Shown here in pieces: positions 1 to 9,500 of a stretch of DNA of 64,000 bases. Made by a program: the position numbers and the translations under genes. Within the stretch, counting starts at the first letter, position 1. Every line of letters begins with the position of its first letter. A model generated the notes under the pieces. The model ran no database searches. It was given only the letters and a program-made list of their open reading frames with translations, and was not told where the DNA came from. Source of the stretch: Pseudomonas caricapapayae (GTDB lineage Bacteria > Pseudomonadota > Gammaproteobacteria > Pseudomonadales > Pseudomonadaceae); the NCBI RefSeq assembly GCF_001400735.1, contig NZ_LJPW01000117.1, positions 1 through 64,000 on the forward strand, given 5' to 3'.

Positions 1-564
1 TGCCCGTGCGCGCACGGTCACGTCACAGACAAAGTCGTAAGGCACCATGTTGGCAGTCGGAACCAGAATCAACTGTGCGCCCTGCAACGCCAGCCGACGG
101 GTGTTCTCCGGGAACTCCACGTCGTAGCAAATCAGCAGGCCCAGGTGCCAGCCGTTCAATTCGACCACCGGGAAATGATCCCCGCCTGCCGCGAACATCG
201 ACTTGTCCAGCTCACTGAACAAATGCGTCTTGCGGTAGTTGGCCAGGCTGGTGCCGTGGCTGTCGAGCAGCTGCACCGCGTTGTAAACCTGTTGATCGGC
301 ACCGCGCTCCGGATAACCGTAAAGAATCGCAACGCCGCTGGCTTTTGCGATGGCGGCAATGCGCTTGGCTGCCGGGCCGTCCTGTGCCTGCGCCAGTTCA
401 CTGACTGCCCGAGCGCCGATGTTGTAGCCGCTCAGGAACATTTCCGGACAGATCAGCACCTGCACGCCTTGCTCTGCGGCAGCCTGGACCTGTTGTTCCA
501 GGCGGTTGAGGTTGCCTGCGACATCCAGCGGCAACGGCGGGCATTGATACAGCGCAACGCGCAT
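1..564 (-). CDS. davA: 5-aminopentanamidase (delta-aminovaleramidase), carbon-nitrogen hydrolase, C-terminus cut by window edge
   Basis: The first 188 codons are present; the reading frame runs off the left edge without a stop, so this is a window truncation and not a broken gene. The nitrilase-superfamily catalytic triad is visible: Glu in CPEMFLSGYN, Lys in NYRKTHLF and Cys in LLICYDVEFPE. DavA hydrolyses 5-aminopentanamide, the product of DavB, to 5-aminovalerate and ammonia in the cytoplasm. The gene starts 15 bases after the stop of davB on the same strand, which fits the davBA operon known in P. putida. I call davA rather than a generic nitrilase because of this pairing and the close recalled similarity to the P. 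putida protein. An indole-acetamide or other amidase role cannot be excluded from sequence alone. Confidence 0.88.
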   Translation of the reverse strand, partial: MRVALYQCPPLPLDVAGNLNRLEQQVQAAAEQGVQVLICPEMFLSGYNIGARAVSELAQAQDGPAAKRIAAIAKASGVAILYGYPERGADQQVYNAVQLLDSHGTSLANYRKTHLFSELDKSMFAAGGDHFPVVELNGWHLGLLICYDVEFPENTRRLALQGAQLILVPTANMVPYDFVCDVTVRARA

Positions 565-579
565 GGTGTTTTCCTTCTG

Positions 580-2259
580 TCAGTCGGCCAGTGCAATCGG
601 GCCGATTTCATGGAATACGTCACCCGGTCCCGGGTTCTCGGCGTGAGTCTTGCCGCCGAAGTGGTTCATGATGCCCCACACGGCATTCAGTGACGTCTGC
701 ACAGCGCCTTCAACCCAGGCCGGCGTCCAGGACACATCGTCGCCTGCGATGAACATGCCGCGTTGTTCACTGGGCATATCCTGCTGCATGAAGTGTGCAT
801 ACATGCGCTGGTTATAACGGTAATGGCCCGGCAGCGCACCCTTGAAGGCGCCCAGGAAGTGCGGATCGGCTTCCCATGAAACGGTGATCGGGTCGCCGAT
901 GATTCGTGCTGCGATGTCGACTTTCGGATAGATCTTCTTCAATGCGTCGAGCGCCAGCTTCACACGCTTCTCGACAGGCTGCGGCAACATCTTCAGCGCG
1001 TCGCTCATCCACGAGTAAGACAGGCAGATCACGCCAGGCTTGTCGTCGCCATTGTCGAACAGGTACGTACCACGGGTCAGACGGTCGGTGAGGGTCATGC
1101 TCATCAGATCGCGACCGGTTTCCGGATCCTTGTCTTTCCAGAATGGGCGGTCGACCATCACGAAGGTTTTTGAGGACTGCATGTAGCGGGTGCGATCCAG
1201 GGCCATCCACATCTTTTGCGAGAACAGCGACTCTTCGCACTCGATCTGGGTCGTCAGCAGCCAGCTCTGGCAGGTGGTCAGCACGGCGGCGTATTGCCGG
1301 GTATCGCCCCAGTTGTCAGTAACGGTAAAACTGCCATCCTCGGCACGTGCAATGCGCTTCACACCAGGACGCGGCGCGCCACGGTGCAAGGACGACAGGC
1401 TGGTGCCCTTGGGCCAGTGGGCGCAACGCTCGGGCACATGGCTCCACAAGCCGACCGGCACTTGCTGCACGCCGCCGACGATCAGGTGCTGGTGCTCGTC
1501 GCAGTTGGTCATCACTACACGAAAGATTTCCAGCATCGAGTTGGGAAAGTCGGAATCCCAGCCGCCGGTGCCGAAGCCCACCTGGCCAAACACCTCACGG
1601 TGATAGAAGGACAGTTTGGCAAAGGCCTTGGACGTCGCGACGAAGTCATAGAAGGTGCGGTCGTCCCACAGCGGCACCAGCCTGTTCCAGAGTTCTTTGA
1701 GGCGCGGCACATCGCGGTCGCGGATGGCCTGCTGGATGTCGCTGAACTGTGAGCCACTTTCCAGTGCGTCGGCCCAGGCGTCGGCAACTTCCTGAAACAG
1801 CGCCGGCAGATCGGAAAGCATCTGCGCGTAATAAGTGGTGCCTTCCAGATCGATGACCGTGCTGCCGGAAGCCGCGGTGAGCGGATTGGGAAAGGGTCTG
1901 GACTCAAGGCCCAGTTTGTCGACGTAATGAAAGAACGCAGTCGATGACACCGGAAAGCGCATGCCGCCCAGTTCGGCGACGATGCCTTTGGCACCTTCAA
2001 ACTCTTGCGAGCGCAACCGGCCGCCCATCTTCGAGGCTTCGTACACCACCGGCCTGAGGCCCATCTTCATCAGTTCGTAGGCTGCCACGAGCCCGGCGAT
2101 ACCGGCACCGACAATCGCCACTTCCGCGCCGTGATGCTCGGCAGGAATGCTGCCCAGACCTTTCGGGTGTTCGATCCAGTCATCGAAAGCAAAGGGGAAG
2201 TCGGGGCCAAACAGGGTGATCGGCTTTTTGCCATTGGCGGGGTGACGGTTGTTCTTCAT
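580..2259 (-). CDS. davB: Lysine 2-monooxygenase (flavin amine oxidase family)
   Basis: A 559-residue FAD enzyme that oxidatively decarboxylates L-lysine to 5-aminopentanamide, CO2 and water, the first step of the aminovalerate route of lysine catabolism. The N-terminal dinucleotide fold is clear (VAIVGAGIAG around residues 47-56, Glu-74 for the ribose, GGR at 79-81), and the C-terminal FAD segment FIAGDDVSWTPAWVEGA is near residue 510. Length and sequence match P. putida DavB almost throughout as I recall it. Homologues in P. syringae are often labelled tryptophan 2-monooxygenase because IaaM belongs to the same family. The adjacent davA makes lysine the better substrate call. An Lrp-type regulator lies 151 bases upstream on the same strand. 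Confidence 0.88.
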   Translation of the reverse strand: MKNNRHPANGKKPITLFGPDFPFAFDDWIEHPKGLGSIPAEHHGAEVAIVGAGIAGLVAAYELMKMGLRPVVYEASKMGGRLRSQEFEGAKGIVAELGGMRFPVSSTAFFHYVDKLGLESRPFPNPLTAASGSTVIDLEGTTYYAQMLSDLPALFQEVADAWADALESGSQFSDIQQAIRDRDVPRLKELWNRLVPLWDDRTFYDFVATSKAFAKLSFYHREVFGQVGFGTGGWDSDFPNSMLEIFRVVMTNCDEHQHLIVGGVQQVPVGLWSHVPERCAHWPKGTSLSSLHRGAPRPGVKRIARAEDGSFTVTDNWGDTRQYAAVLTTCQSWLLTTQIECEESLFSQKMWMALDRTRYMQSSKTFVMVDRPFWKDKDPETGRDLMSMTLTDRLTRGTYLFDNGDDKPGVICLSYSWMSDALKMLPQPVEKRVKLALDALKKIYPKVDIAARIIGDPITVSWEADPHFLGAFKGALPGHYRYNQRMYAHFMQQDMPSEQRGMFIAGDDVSWTPAWVEGAVQTSLNAVWGIMNHFGGKTHAENPGPGDVFHEIGPIALAD

Positions 2260-2410
2260 GACTGACCTTGAGGGGCAACGGCGAAAAACAACAGTCTAGA
2301 GAAGCGCAGGCACGTTAATAAGACGCAAAGTGTCGTCGATATGCCGTTTGTTCATGCTAAGTGACGAGTCTTCTGGTCGATGTGTGTTGCGTCGGCCAGA
2401 TGTCGCTCGT

Positions 2411-2872
2411 TTATACCGGCTGCCCGCGGTCGATCTTGCTGCTGAGGATGATTGACGTGGTGGTCTTCTCTACGCCATCCACGCTGCCAATCAGGTCCAG
2501 CAACTGATCCAGTTGTTCGGGGGAGTCGGTGCGCAGCCACGCGACATAATCAAATTCGCCACTGACCGCGCACAACTGCTGCACCTGCGCCATGGCACTG
2601 AGCCGGCGCAGCACTTCCTTGCCTGAGCGTGGCTGGACAGTAATGCCGACATACGCTTGCAGCCCGCCACTGACCACGCGCTGGCCGAGACGCACGCCAT
2701 AGCCGGTAATCACCTTGCTGCTTTCAAGACGTGCCAGGCGCGAGGTGACGGTGGTGCGGGCGATGCCTAGCTGGCGGGCCAGCATGGCAACGCTTTCGCG
2801 TGCATTGATTTGCAGCGCGGCGATCAGCTGGCGATCAATTTCGTCCAGGACGGGAGGGCGGGTATCGGGCAC
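2411..2872 (-). CDS. Lrp/AsnC family transcriptional regulator
   Basis: A 153-residue regulator with an N-terminal helix-turn-helix (DEIDRQLIAALQINARESVAMLARQL, then GIARTTVTSRLARLE as recognition region, residues about 9-50) and a C-terminal RAM ligand-binding domain (about 65-145). Proteins of this family sense amino acids and control the adjacent catabolic or transport genes. Its place immediately upstream of davB on the same strand points to lysine or a pathway intermediate as effector, which is inference from context. It begins 9 bases after the stop of the FUSC gene, so those two are probably co-transcribed. Confidence 0.85.
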   Translation of the reverse strand: MPDTRPPVLDEIDRQLIAALQINARESVAMLARQLGIARTTVTSRLARLESSKVITGYGVRLGQRVVSGGLQAYVGITVQPRSGKEVLRRLSAMAQVQQLCAVSGEFDYVAWLRTDSPEQLDQLLDLIGSVDGVEKTTTSIILSSKIDRGQPV

Positions 2873-2881
2873 GGCAGTTCC

Positions 2882-3949
2882 TTAAAACTTCCAGCGTTTG
2901 GCGGTCTTGGCCAGGCGGGCCTGCAGCCCGTCCAGGTTCTGTGCCAGCTGTTGAGTCATCAAGTGATAGCCCATCAGTTCGGCTGGAATGACCGGCTGGG
3001 CGGGCGCGCTGTCCGATGTGCGGATCAGGCGCTCGGTTGCGCCGGTTTGCAGCGCACGAGCCATGCCGATCAACTGGCGACGGATCTGCCGGTAATCGCC
3101 ATCCAGCGAAGCCTTCAACGACTCGCCCGCCACCTTGTCCAGGTCGGCAGGGCGGATATTGGCAAGAATTTCCAGGGTGCTCAGGCACATGCGGAAATGG
3201 CCCTGGATGGCGTCCAGCTCGACCATGGACATCTTCACTTCCTTGGAAACCGACGGCAGCAGCGAGCGCAATTGCAGCATCGTGGCGTTGAGCCGCGCAG
3301 TCAGCTTGAGGTGCTCGTCAGCCGTTACCGGCTGGCCTTGCACAATGCGTCCGTACACTTTGGCGCAGTCACGCAGGCCGCTGGCCAGGTTGTAACGCCA
3401 GGAGAACACCGCATACAGCGGCAGTGCGAAGGAGAAGGCCAGCGCCAGCGCGATGCCGATCAGAATATCGACAGTGCGCCACAGCCCGTCACTGATCGGG
3501 TTGTAGCCATGACCGGCCACGATGAACAGGGTGATCGCCGACAGCAGCGCGGTGTAACCCCCTTTGCCGATAGCGTGATAAGCAAAAAAGCCGCACATCA
3601 CCGACATCATTGCGTAGGTCAGCAGCGGCATTTCCAGATAGCCCTGCTGGACTACCACAATCAGGCCAAGACCGGCCCCGATCAATGTTCCATAAGCGCG
3701 CTCGACCGACTTCTTGCCGATATTGCCGTGATGCTGCAAGCCGCCGATGACGATCAGCATTGTCACCGACGCCCATTCGCCATGCGGCAGATTGAGGCCC
3801 GTGGTCAACAGAATGGTCACCAGCAAGCCCACCGCAATCCGCGCCGCGTGGATCAGCCGCGCATGCCGATAACGGCGATACGGGTCCAGCAAGGGACGCA
3901 GAACAGGGCGAAGCCAGGAGGGTATGAAAGCAGAGCGCGAATTCGTCAT
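2882..3949 (-). CDS. FUSC-family inner-membrane protein (aromatic acid exporter-like)
   Basis: A 355-residue protein with about six hydrophobic helices in residues 30-190 (for example ARIAVGLLVTILLTTGL and the segment ending VVVQQGYLEMPLLTYAMMSV) followed by a soluble, mostly helical C-terminal half. This is half the size of the classical two-module YccS/AaeB proteins but typical for single-module FUSC members. The family is associated with efflux of aromatic carboxylates and similar small molecules. The GTLIGAGLGL segment is typical of the fusaric-acid-resistance-like fold. Substrate is unknown. It heads the leftward run FUSC, Lrp regulator, davB, davA, so export or tolerance of a lysine-pathway compound is possible but unproven. 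Confidence 0.75.
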   Translation of the reverse strand: MTNSRSAFIPSWLRPVLRPLLDPYRRYRHARLIHAARIAVGLLVTILLTTGLNLPHGEWASVTMLIVIGGLQHHGNIGKKSVERAYGTLIGAGLGLIVVVQQGYLEMPLLTYAMMSVMCGFFAYHAIGKGGYTALLSAITLFIVAGHGYNPISDGLWRTVDILIGIALALAFSFALPLYAVFSWRYNLASGLRDCAKVYGRIVQGQPVTADEHLKLTARLNATMLQLRSLLPSVSKEVKMSMVELDAIQGHFRMCLSTLEILANIRPADLDKVAGESLKASLDGDYRQIRRQLIGMARALQTGATERLIRTSDSAPAQPVIPAELMGYHLMTQQLAQNLDGLQARLAKTAKRWKF

Positions 3950-4286
3950 GCGTTAAGAGACCGCGAGGGTAGGGAAGAGATTCCCTGATTGGATGATGGC
4001 CGGTCTCAGTAAGCCACATTTCCGCATCAGATGGGTGGGGTATGTTGCCGGCCCCCTTCGGATGTCCATTGCCTGCTCGATCCTGTCAGGCTGCGAAAGT
4101 TGGCCGCCTGCCGCGCTCAATGACCGCTCGTCTGCCTTCACAGTGGTTCACTTGCCGGTGCAATGGAACCGTAACAGCCTTGCCAACACTTATGACGGCA
4201 CAGCATGGCTCCTTGTGGGCAATCTGATGAGGATTCCAGGCGCAATGGCCCGGTAATCATTAATGGCCAAGCGGAGTTTATCTGTC
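3950..4286. other. Intergenic region between divergent FUSC and M20 peptidase genes
   Basis: About 337 bases without a gene I can support. The two open frames in it have no family resemblance and no good ribosome binding site. It must carry the divergent promoters for the flanking genes. I see no repeat or hairpin of note. Confidence 0.5.
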
Positions 4287-5582
4287 ATGAAAAAAAGTAT
4301 TTCCCTGCTCTCGACGCTGTTTTTCTGCCATGGCGCATTGGCGGGAACGATGCTTGATGAACAGAGCATTACTTCGTACGTCGACACTCACAGTGCCGAG
4401 CAGGTCGCGCTGCTCGAGAAGCTGGTGAACATCAACAGCGGCACGGATAACGTCGAAGGTGTCGTCAAGGTCGGCGATCTATTGAAGCCTGAGTTCGAGG
4501 CATTGGGCTTCGACACCCGCTGGCACGAGCTGCCGGCAGGAATGAACCACGCCGGCAGCCTTGTCGCCGTGCACGACGGCAACAAGTCTGCGAAACGGAT
4601 TCTGTTGATCGGCCATCTGGACACAGTGTTTCCAGCCACCAGCAAGTTTCAGGAATTTACCTTGATCGATGGCGGCAAAAAAGCCAAAGGTCCCGGAGTG
4701 ATCGACGACAAGGGTGGTCTGGTGACCCTGCTGTCCGCCTTGCAGGCGCTCAAGCACAGCGGCTCATTGCAGGACATGAATATCTCTGTGGTGCTGGTTG
4801 GCGACGAGGAGCTTGCGGCCAAGCCGACCGAGATCTCCAGGGAATGGCTGATTGCCGAAGCGAAAAGAAGTGATGTAGCGCTGGGGTTCGAATTCGCCTT
4901 GTCACCCAATCAATTGATCACTGAGCGCAGGGGATTGAGCGAATGGTTTTTGACCAGTACCGGCATAGACAAACACTCAGCGACTATTTTTCAGCCGGAG
5001 AGCGGTTTCGGTGCGGTGTACGAGTCGGCGCGAGTGCTTGACGAGATTCGCTCGAAACTCTCCGGCGAGCAGGGCCTGACAATCAACCCCGGGCTGATTC
5101 TGGGAGGCGCCACGGCTCAGGAAGATGTGGCCAGCGGCCAGGGCACTGCTTCCGGAAGAAAAACCACAATTGCCAGAATAGCGTCCGTGCACGGCGATTT
5201 GCGCTTCAGCAGTGAAGAACAGCGCAGTTCCGCCGAAGCACGCCTGCAGGAAATAGCCAGCCACTCGTTGCCACAGACCCACAGCGATTTGAAGATCAAG
5301 GCAATCATGCCGGTCATGGCTGATCGCGAAAGCAATCGTGAACTTCTCCAGGCCTACAGCAAGATCAGCCAGGACCTTGATGGACCTGCGCTGGAGTCGG
5401 CTCCGTCTGCAGAACGAGGCGGTGCTGACATTTCCTATGTGAACAAATATGTTACGGCGAGCCTGGACGGTCTTGGTGCCTGGGGGCAGGGGGCTCACAG
5501 CGAGAATGAGACCATCGATCTGGCTTCCTTGCCCGTGGTGACCAAGCGGGCGGCTCTCTTCATCAGCCGCTATGGCAAATAG
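4287..5582 (+). CDS. Secreted M20-family metallopeptidase (glutamate carboxypeptidase type)
   Basis: The start at 4287 is preferred over the in-frame ATG at 4263. A purine-rich site (GCGGAG) sits ten bases upstream of 4287, and the protein then begins with a standard signal peptide (MKKSISLLSTLFFCHGALA, cut before G) that would direct it to the periplasm. The mature enzyme has the M20 metal site: His and Asp in LLIGHLDTVFP, Asp in KGPGVIDDKGG, the Glu pair in GDEELAAK, Glu in LGFEFA, and the C-terminal His in GQGAHSENE. A dimerisation domain is inserted at about residues 195-310. The nearest known type is carboxypeptidase G2, which removes C-terminal glutamate. The actual substrate is unknown. 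It lies upstream of a GNAT enzyme and a Pls-type synthetase on the same strand. Confidence 0.87.
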   Translation: MKKSISLLSTLFFCHGALAGTMLDEQSITSYVDTHSAEQVALLEKLVNINSGTDNVEGVVKVGDLLKPEFEALGFDTRWHELPAGMNHAGSLVAVHDGNKSAKRILLIGHLDTVFPATSKFQEFTLIDGGKKAKGPGVIDDKGGLVTLLSALQALKHSGSLQDMNISVVLVGDEELAAKPTEISREWLIAEAKRSDVALGFEFALSPNQLITERRGLSEWFLTSTGIDKHSATIFQPESGFGAVYESARVLDEIRSKLSGEQGLTINPGLILGGATAQEDVASGQGTASGRKTTIARIASVHGDLRFSSEEQRSSAEARLQEIASHSLPQTHSDLKIKAIMPVMADRESNRELLQAYSKISQDLDGPALESAPSAERGGADISYVNKYVTASLDGLGAWGQGAHSENETIDLASLPVVTKRAALFISRYGK

Positions 5583-5698
5583 CTGTTCTGCGGCCGGGCG
5601 CTGAGGCCCTGCTGATCTGAACAGCACAGGGACGGCTGCACCACTTGATGTCTGCTGCCGTCCTTACCTGCATGTCGAGCAGCAAGGGAGAAAAACAG

Positions 5699-6202
5699 AT
5701 GGAATTTTACCTTCGGCTGTCGCAAGACAACGATCTGGATCAGTTGCAGCGTCTTTCTGTGCGGGCTCGTCACCGGTACACCTCCATTGCCTCTCTTGCC
5801 CATGTCGCCGAAAGCCCTCCGCTGGGCGCGGACAGATTCGAAGCCTGTCGGGTTATGGTTGCCGTCGACAGGCACAGCAAAGAGGTCATCGGTTTCGCCG
5901 CCATGCGTCCGCTGGATGATGACGTGTACCTGGACAATATCTCGGTCGAGCCGGGTGTTTCAGGCCAGGGTGTTGGAAAAATCCTGCTGTCTTCTGTCGC
6001 GGCGTATGCGCATTCCCTTCAGCGGAAAGCGATAAGCCTGACGACGTTTCGCGAACCACGCTGGAATGGCCCATGGTTTCGGCAACAGGGCTTTTACCCG
6101 ATGCCGACGGATCGTATCGGCGATGGGCTGATAAGCGTCATCCAGCGCCAGTCGCAGTCTTTCAACCCTGAGACGCGTGAGACCTTGTGGCGTCTGCTGT
6201 AG
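5699..6202 (+). CDS. GNAT-family N-acetyltransferase
   Basis: A 167-residue protein starting at the ATG at 5699, chosen because AAGGGAG precedes it by eight bases; upstream in-frame ATGs lack such a site. The acetyl-CoA-binding motif is seen as DNISVEPGVSGQGVGKILLSS (residues about 80-100), followed by the usual beta-alpha end with an F-R-x-Q-G-F segment. GNAT enzymes acetylate amines; the acceptor is not predictable here. It is 116 bases downstream of the M20 peptidase gene and 329 bases upstream of the Pls-type synthetase, all on the plus strand. Confidence 0.85.
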   Translation: MEFYLRLSQDNDLDQLQRLSVRARHRYTSIASLAHVAESPPLGADRFEACRVMVAVDRHSKEVIGFAAMRPLDDDVYLDNISVEPGVSGQGVGKILLSSVAAYAHSLQRKAISLTTFREPRWNGPWFRQQGFYPMPTDRIGDGLISVIQRQSQSFNPETRETLWRLL

Positions 6203-6531
6203 CCCCGCGCCCGTATCTGTCTGCAGTGCAGTAATCCATTTCAGCAAGCTGTGCCTTCCTCATAGCGCCGCAGGGTCGACACATCAGCACCCTGTGGGCC
6301 ATCCGCCACCTTCGTTTTGTTGTTCAAGATTCGTACAGCCAGCGTTTGCCATATTCGCCTTGCCAGCCTGTTCTTTCGCCCTGATGAGAGCTGCAGTGTT
6401 CCGGCCGAAATGTATCAAAGCAGACACATTTCCGACACCTGACGTCCACAACGTGCAGGCCATTCGCTGACGCACCGGCTATTCACCAAAAAACTCAGGC
6501 ACCTCCTTCAGACGAGCTAATACCTGCTGCC
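6203..6531. other. Intergenic region upstream of the Pls-type synthetase
   Basis: About 329 bases with no supported gene. It should contain the promoter of the 4-kb synthetase gene. I find no convincing hexamer pair, operator palindrome or terminator by eye. Confidence 0.4.
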
Positions 6532-9500
6532 ATGAATAACCTGAACCTGCTGCAGACCTGCCAGAACGATCAATTGGCGGACGTGATTTACGGACCTGTT
6601 CAACCTGAACTGCTGCGTGAGGAAGTGCTGGCCGATCTGCTGGAAGCCAGCGCCCAGCGAGATCCGCAGCAAGTGGCGCTGATCTTCGGCGAGCGCCGGA
6701 TCAGTTATGGGGAGCTGAATGGGCAGGCCGATCAGGTGGCGTCTGCGCTGATCAAGGCAGGCGTGCGGCCGGGGCACATTGTCGGTCTGTGGTTGCCGCG
6801 CGGTATTGAGCTTCTGGTGATGCAGGCCGGTATCGCCAAGGCGGGGGCCGCCTGGTTGCCTCTGGATCAGGATACGCCGGTGGAGCGCCTGCAGGTCTGT
6901 CTGGAAGATGCCAGCGCAATAGGGCTGGTGTCCTGCAATGCGCTGAGCCCGGTATTGGCCGATACCGGGATGACGGTGTGGACTGCCGAACAATTGCTGG
7001 CGCAGACCGATGTAACGTTGGTGCGGCGCAGAGGGGTACTGCCCGATCATCCTGCCTATGTGATCTATACCTCGGGTTCAACCGGCAAGCCCAAGGGCAT
7101 TCTGATTTCCCAGCGCAGCATCTGTCATTTTCTGCGCAGCGAAAACGCGATACTGGGTGTCCGGTCCAGCGACCGGGTTTACCAGGGCTTTTCCGTGGCG
7201 TTCGATATGTCGTTCGAGGAAATCTGGATTGCCTATCTGGTGGGCGCGACGCTGTGGATAGGCCCGAAGGAAACCAGTGGCGATCCCGAAACCCTGTCGC
7301 GCCTGCTGAACGAGCAGCGCATCAGCGTGTTGCATGCGGTGCCCACCTTGCTGGCGCTGTTCAGCGAAGACGTGCCAAGCCTGCGCCTGATCAATCTGGG
7401 CGGCGAGATGTGTCCTGAATCGCTGGTCGAACGCTGGGCAACGCCGAACCGGCAAATGTTCAACACATACGGGCCTACCGAAGCCACCGTGTCGGCGAGT
7501 CTGGCGCGGTTATCGCGTGGTCGTGCGGTCTCGATCGGTACGCCGTTACCCAATTACGGGCTGTTGGTGATCGCCAGCGACCCGGCGGTCGGCAGCAGCC
7601 TGGCACCCAGCCTGCTGCCCCATGGCGAAGTCGGCGAACTGTGCATCATCGGCCCCGGTCTGGCTGAAGGCTATCTGGGGCGGCCAGACCTGACTGAAGA
7701 GAAATTTCTGCCCAATCCCTGGTCGACCGGCTACCACGACGCGCGCCTGTACCGCACCGGCGACCTTGCCCGGATCGACGATGAAGGGCAGGTGCAATGC
7801 CTCGGACGAGCCGACGATCAGGTAAAAATTCGTGGCTTTCGTGTCGAACTGGGCGAGATCGAAGCGCTGTTGGCGCAACAACCCGGCGTAGGCACCGTCG
7901 CCGTCCTGTTGCGCAATGAGCATGGTGTTGATCAGTTGATTGCGTACCTGGTGTGCGACACGTCGATGCCTTCCACATTCACGAGCCAGTTGCGCAAGGT
8001 ATTGCAGGCGCAGTTGCCGCCGTACATGGTGCCGGGACACTTCGAGCTGCTCGATAGCATGCCGCGTCTCACGTCCGGCAAGATCGACCGCAAAGCGCTC
8101 AAGGCCCGCGAGTTGACGGTCAATGCCAAGGCAGCCGACGCAGAGTCCGATGTGCCTGAAACTGAAGGTGAGGTTGCATTGTTTGCGGCGTTGACCACGC
8201 TCTTTCCTGGTATCCCGGTCCGCCGTGATGCGGACTTTTTCACCGATCTGGGTGGGCATTCCTTCTTTGCGGCACGTTTGGCCACGGCCCTGCGTGCCAA
8301 CCCTCGCTTTGCTCAAATCACAGTGAGCGACATTTACCAGCAGCGGCGTATCGGCGCGATTGCCGATGTGCTCGATCAGGCACCGCAGGAAATGGCTGCC
8401 CCGGTGGACTGGACGCCTCCGTCAGCGTGGCGTCGCTGGCGCTGCGGTGTGGTTCAGGCGCTGGCATTGCCGGTCATGGTCAGCCTGCGAATGACTCAGT
8501 GGCTTGCACCGTTCTTTACGTATCACCTGCTGACCGGCTCGCCTGACGACTCTGTAGCATTGGCGACGCTTGCGTCGATCTCGGTGTTTCTGATTGCCAC
8601 CGTTCTACAGTTTTTTATTGCGCTGGCGGGCAAATGGCTGATCGCGGGACGTCTGAAGCCTGGAATATATCCATTGTGGGGCGTCACCTACTTTCGCTGG
8701 TGGGCTGCCGACCGCATGGTCGAGTCGGCACCCACCTACCTGCTGAGCGGTTCTTCGCTCTATCCCGTGTGGTTGCGAGCGCTGGGCGCAAAGATCGGGC
8801 AGGAGGTGATTATCGGTGGGGCCTCAGTGCGTGCCCATGATCTGCTGGAGATCTGTGACGGGGTCAGCGTCGGCAACGGCGTCAGCTTCGAGAACGCACG
8901 TGTCGAGCGCGGCCAGTTGCATCTGGGACGTATCGCCTTGCAGGACAATGCCTGTGTGGGTTCTTACGTGATCATGGAAGGCAATACCGCGATAGGCCCG
9001 TGGGGGCATCTGGAAGCACAATCGGCCCTGGCCGACGGTCGGGAGGTTCCCGCAGGGCGTGTCTGGCAGGGCTCGCCAGCGCATGATACCGGCGCGTTTG
9101 ACACACTTGCCCAGCCTGCGAGGCCCCTGACAAGCCCTGCGCGTCTGCGTGCAGAAAAACTGTTCTTCGCCTTCGGTATTCTGCTGGTCGCGACGCTGTT
9201 CTTCATTCCGGTCTTCCCGACCTTTTTCCTGATCGACTGGTTCGACACCCGGCAGGTGTTGCCATGGTTTCAGGGCAGTGGCGCGGCAGGGCAGCTTGCT
9301 CGCTATTTCATACTCGCGTTCCCGGCCAGCGCGGTGCTGATTGTCGCGACCGTTCTGGCATCTGCGGCGTTGCGCTGGATTGTCTTCCCACGCCTCGAAC
9401 CCGGCCGCTATGCGGTGCACAGTACTACCTACTGTGCCAAGTGGCTGATCAGTCAGATCCAGGAGGCCAGCCTCAATGTGCTGTCCGGCATCTACGCCAC

